DNA from: Viscum album | Taxonomy: Eukaryota > Streptophyta > Magnoliopsida > Santalales > Viscaceae | NCBI GenBank assembly: GCA_963277665.1 | Contig: OY728143.1 | Coordinates: forward strand, 533,234,394-533,298,393 | Length of the DNA: 64,000 bases | Direction of reading: 5' to 3' | The notes under the pieces: model-generated | Told to the model about the DNA's origin: nothing | The model's database searches: none | The model's input: only the letters and a program-made list of their open reading frames with translations | Part shown: one piece after another, positions 60,310-64,000 of the stretch | How the letters are laid out: each line of letters begins with the position of its first letter | Numbering within the stretch: position 1 is the stretch's first letter | Position numbers and translations under genes: made by a program

Positions 60310-63300
60310 ATATAATGTGTCATGCACTGAGTGTTCTGCTATTTCATTTCCTCTAGTTCCATAATTTAATATGGATTATATATTGGTTGAGTACCACACA
60401 ATAAAAATGTATAAAACTATACCTCCAATAACCATGGAAAACAAGAGATGTTGGAAGCAAAATACTAATGGAAATATGATGACATCTAGAAGGATATAAC
60501 TAGCTATTAAATTACAAAACAGGTTAAAGACTAACTATGATATCACATTCCCCAACTCTGGGTATCAATGTTCAACTCTACTCAAACTCATGTCCCAATC
60601 TCCATGAAAAATATCACACACCCCATTTGTTATAGTAATGGAGACCCAGAAAATATATCCACAAATTCTAACATCATTAGAAATGATCTAATCCAACCTG
60701 AGAATTTCACCAAGAGTATTCATGTATAAAACATGAAAATAAAAAGAAACATCAATTTCGAAAAATGAGAAGACACCAATTTGACAATGATAACCCCATT
60801 ATCTCATTATTTCATTGGGTATAGAGATATTCATTACATAATATAAAAATATATAGAATGATTTCATATTTTCACAATATGTGTCGATATAAAGGAATGA
60901 GATGAAAAAATAAAAAATAATGCAGATAGTAATGATAAATATATTGTTATTGTACCTCTTATAATCACTAGATGCATATCTACTTCCTATTGGGAAACTT
61001 CCACTGTATGATGAATATTTTCAACAGGTTCATTTGGAAGGAGACCCATAGATATTTATGCATATGAATGTTACACATTAAATTTTGATGTTGAGGATCA
61101 TGTGTCACTTTATAGAGTAGAGATGATATAATCAAACATTTTCATGTGCCATAATATCCTCCTTAACAACATATCATGTGTGCCTATGTGAATAGTCGAT
61201 TGTAATTTCCAAGCATTACTTTGTACCAGCAGTCCAAATTCCTCTTTTGATGACTACATGAGGTCATAATGAAATTTCTATTATGATCAAGAAATTTATT
61301 CAACAATATCTCTAAAACATTTTTTTCAACAAATACAACAATTACATGTATAATAAGGAACTCAATTTAAAATATATATATCATCCACATCATGTTAGAC
61401 TATAAACACCCTATCCGACACATAGAAAAAATATAATATCATACATTATGAATATTGATAATATATATCAGATATAATTCTAATCTCAATTCATTAGGTA
61501 ATTTTTTCCATTTGATTAAATCTATGGTCAAAACTGAAGAAGCATATGAATGTTATTTTAATTTTTTTTCATAGACTTGTCAGCATACTTGATTTTGAAA
61601 ATCTCTATAAGAATTTCTAGAAATATATAGTCTAGATATATCTTGACATTGAAAATAATTGTACTATTTTTAAACTCAAAATACACATTTCTCTTATATT
61701 AAAACATCAAGGTTCATCATATCCTAATACTTTATTCCTTGTGATAGTGGAAAATTTCCCCTTAATTGGGTAAGGGATTTTGAAGAATTCAACATGAATC
61801 TATTTTTCTCTCTACAATACTCCACTCTATTGGTGATCATTTTAAATTGAAATTATTGTTTCTAATTGTGAAAAAATATCAGAGAGTGACATCAAAATAC
61901 ATCCCTACAAGGTTTCAAAACTATAGCCTATATGGGAATTGGGGTGCGTGTTTGTCCTTCATCTTGAACCACACGTACAAAAACCTCATTGATATTCTGT
62001 TCCACTTGAGGTTTCCATCACAATGGTTTATAAGAATATTCGTCCAGTATCTTATTCACATTTCTTCTCAATGTTTTGATGCTACTATATATCAGCATAA
62101 AATATTGATGACATCATAAATTTACTTCAGCCATCACCCAAAAAAGATAATCATGGAAATTAATCAAATAAGATATGAAAAAATTATATGAATTTCTACA
62201 TATCAATATTTAATTACTAAAATGAAAAAACAAGTCCTCTATATTCAATTCCAAAAATGCACATGGTGTCTTATGGATACCAACAATTCTAGATGGATAA
62301 GAACACACTCCAATCCACCTCCTATACTGTGATATGATATTCTAACTACATAATAAAATCATGGAAGGATTCTCAACATTCACCTATGATACCACAAATT
62401 CATGATCTATCTTGGATCCCCTAGTACCCTAATATGTGATATGATCCAGACATATCATGAAACAATTTAGTGATTCTCATGGGTTGGTGAGGCCTCTAGG
62501 ATTAGTACAATATAAATGTTTGATAAATTTTTCCTCCCAGAAAGGAAACACAGGGATACATATCAGTATTCTCCAAAACTCAAAAAATGAGACAATACCA
62601 ATCCACAAATAGGTATTTCTAAAAACCAGATATTAAATTATATAAATACTCAATGTATGAATATAAAAACTAAATTCCTCGAAGTACATATCACTCTAGG
62701 ACCCACATGGTCATGAACATCCACCTCTGGTAAGATTTTCCTTCCCATTACTTTGAAATGGATTGAGAAAATTAATAATCTCCTAATAGAATAGATAGGG
62801 AATGAGCTGAACACCCATTTATGGTCTCACCATGTGTTCTATGAATTTTTTGCATAATAGTATTCCAAAAAAATTTCTCAATTTTAATTAAAATACTAAT
62901 CAGATAACTATTTTCATTTGAAAAAACACTTGATTAATTATAGAATGTTGGAAATAATTTCTATCACTGATTAAATAATGAAATTATATAAAACAGTTTA
63001 AATTAATCCATAGGAAATATAAAATAACATTCATAATCAGCGTCATATAGAATAAAAAGATTCATGATAATGGTTATGGTCATATACCCTATGGTATGAA
63101 TGTTTCTTGTTTTAGGAAAAACAAACTCTCATATTAGATATCCTGGAAATATGTTAAAATGGATCTCTTATGTTCTTGTGGAAAATAAATCATCAACATC
63201 ACATTTTGTTTGGAATCTTCCTAAGAAGGAATCTTTTAACATTCTTCATCATGCCACTATTATTGATATACAATTATAGAATGATGGACCTAAATTTCCC

Positions 63301-64000
63301 TCCAGCTGCCCTGACCGATATAATCCCAATTAATCAATAGAAAAAATTAATATAATTTCACTTCTATTCATTCATCATCCATAGTTCAATTTCCCACTTC
63401 TAAATTTCAAATTAAAATTCAATTTAAAATATAATAAACATTGGTTATTTCCATCAAATGATACCTTTTAAAAAACATTACAAATTTTTTCTCAAAATAA
63501 ATTTATTAAAAATATCACAATTTCTATCAATTTTAATATATTCCCTAATATAATAACAATAAAACATATTTTTTCCAAAAAAATCCAGTCTAATGTAATT
63601 AAACCATCTAAATCACCTCCAATTGTGTTTTCATAATTCAACTAAAATAAATTCAATTTTAATTAATAATATACATGTGTATTCCAATGTATAATATCAC
63701 ACAGATCGACATACCATTTATCATAGAATGAAACACCGGAAACATGTTTCTCTAATGGGAAATGAATGCAGGAATGAACTATTGACACAAACTAGAATCA
63801 GGATTCAACGAAACTAAGATTAGATCCATCTAAAAAAATAGCATGTATCAAATTCTATAATGGAAATGGTAGAGAGTGAAATAGATGATACTAGAATACT
63901 GCTTTCCCAGTGCGATCTTGCACTACTAATATAATGATCAATCATTCAACTGGAGACATGGGGGAATTATAGATATACAAAACCACATAGAAAGTTCATC
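60310..64000. other. AT-rich DNA, presumed protease, gag and 5' end of the old element
   Basis: By position this should contain protease, gag, leader and 5' LTR of the - strand relic, but I did not recognise motifs. The one 90-codon open frame on the + strand (61847-62119) resembles nothing I know. Confidence 0.35.

Noticed and set aside
61847..62119. 90-codon open frame on the + strand
   Set aside because: AT-rich, no recognisable motif, and antisense to the old - strand element. Most likely a chance frame.

Overview
This is a transposon-dense stretch of a plant nuclear genome, most likely an angiosperm with a large, repeat-rich genome. It has no recognisable cellular protein-coding gene and no reliable RNA gene. 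Almost all of it is nested Ty3/gypsy chromoviruses, whose integrase ends in a GPF/Y module plus a chromodomain (Tekay/Del-like), together with one large CACTA DNA transposon and strongly AT-drifted retroelement relics. The species cannot be named from this sequence.

Layout. (1) 1-6437, + strand: the 3' part of a deleted chromovirus (gag, a reverse transcriptase fragment, integrase-chromodomain, PPT and a 4.07 kb LTR). It cuts into the LTR of the next element. (2) 6438-37316, - strand: a tandem chromovirus array with the order LTR(truncated)-internal-LTR-internal-LTR. The two complete LTRs are both 3763 bp. The two internal regions are both 5011 bp once the transposon insertion is subtracted. 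(3) 21658-32980: an 11.3 kb CACTA (En/Spm) element inserted in the gag of the second unit, with 28-bp terminal inverted repeats and a TGA target-site duplication. The uninterrupted site is still present in the first unit. It carries a decayed TNP2-type transposase and a second gene with a Ulp1-type (C48) protease domain, both on the - strand. Palindromic subterminal repeats and G-rich minisatellites lie toward both ends. (4) 37317-48645: very AT-rich DNA holding an old + strand chromovirus, recognised from an LTR relic and from protease and reverse transcriptase relics whose codon spacing is largely preserved. (5) 48646-55452, - strand: a compact, relatively young non-autonomous element with two LTRs, PBS, PPT and only a short gag-like ORF with two zinc knuckles. 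A Pol III-type SINE-like insert lies inside it. (6) 55453-64000: another old chromovirus on the - strand, with reverse transcriptase, RNase H, integrase and chromodomain relics in the expected order.

Nothing here works together as a host pathway; the genes are parts of transposition cycles and nearly all are broken. The observation most worth follow-up is a 32-38 nt hairpin in the transcribed part of the LTRs of all three better-preserved retroelement families. It is always in sense orientation and is duplicated within two of the LTR families. Its inner stem, loop and asymmetric bulge are conserved, while the outer stem changes on both sides so that pairing is kept.
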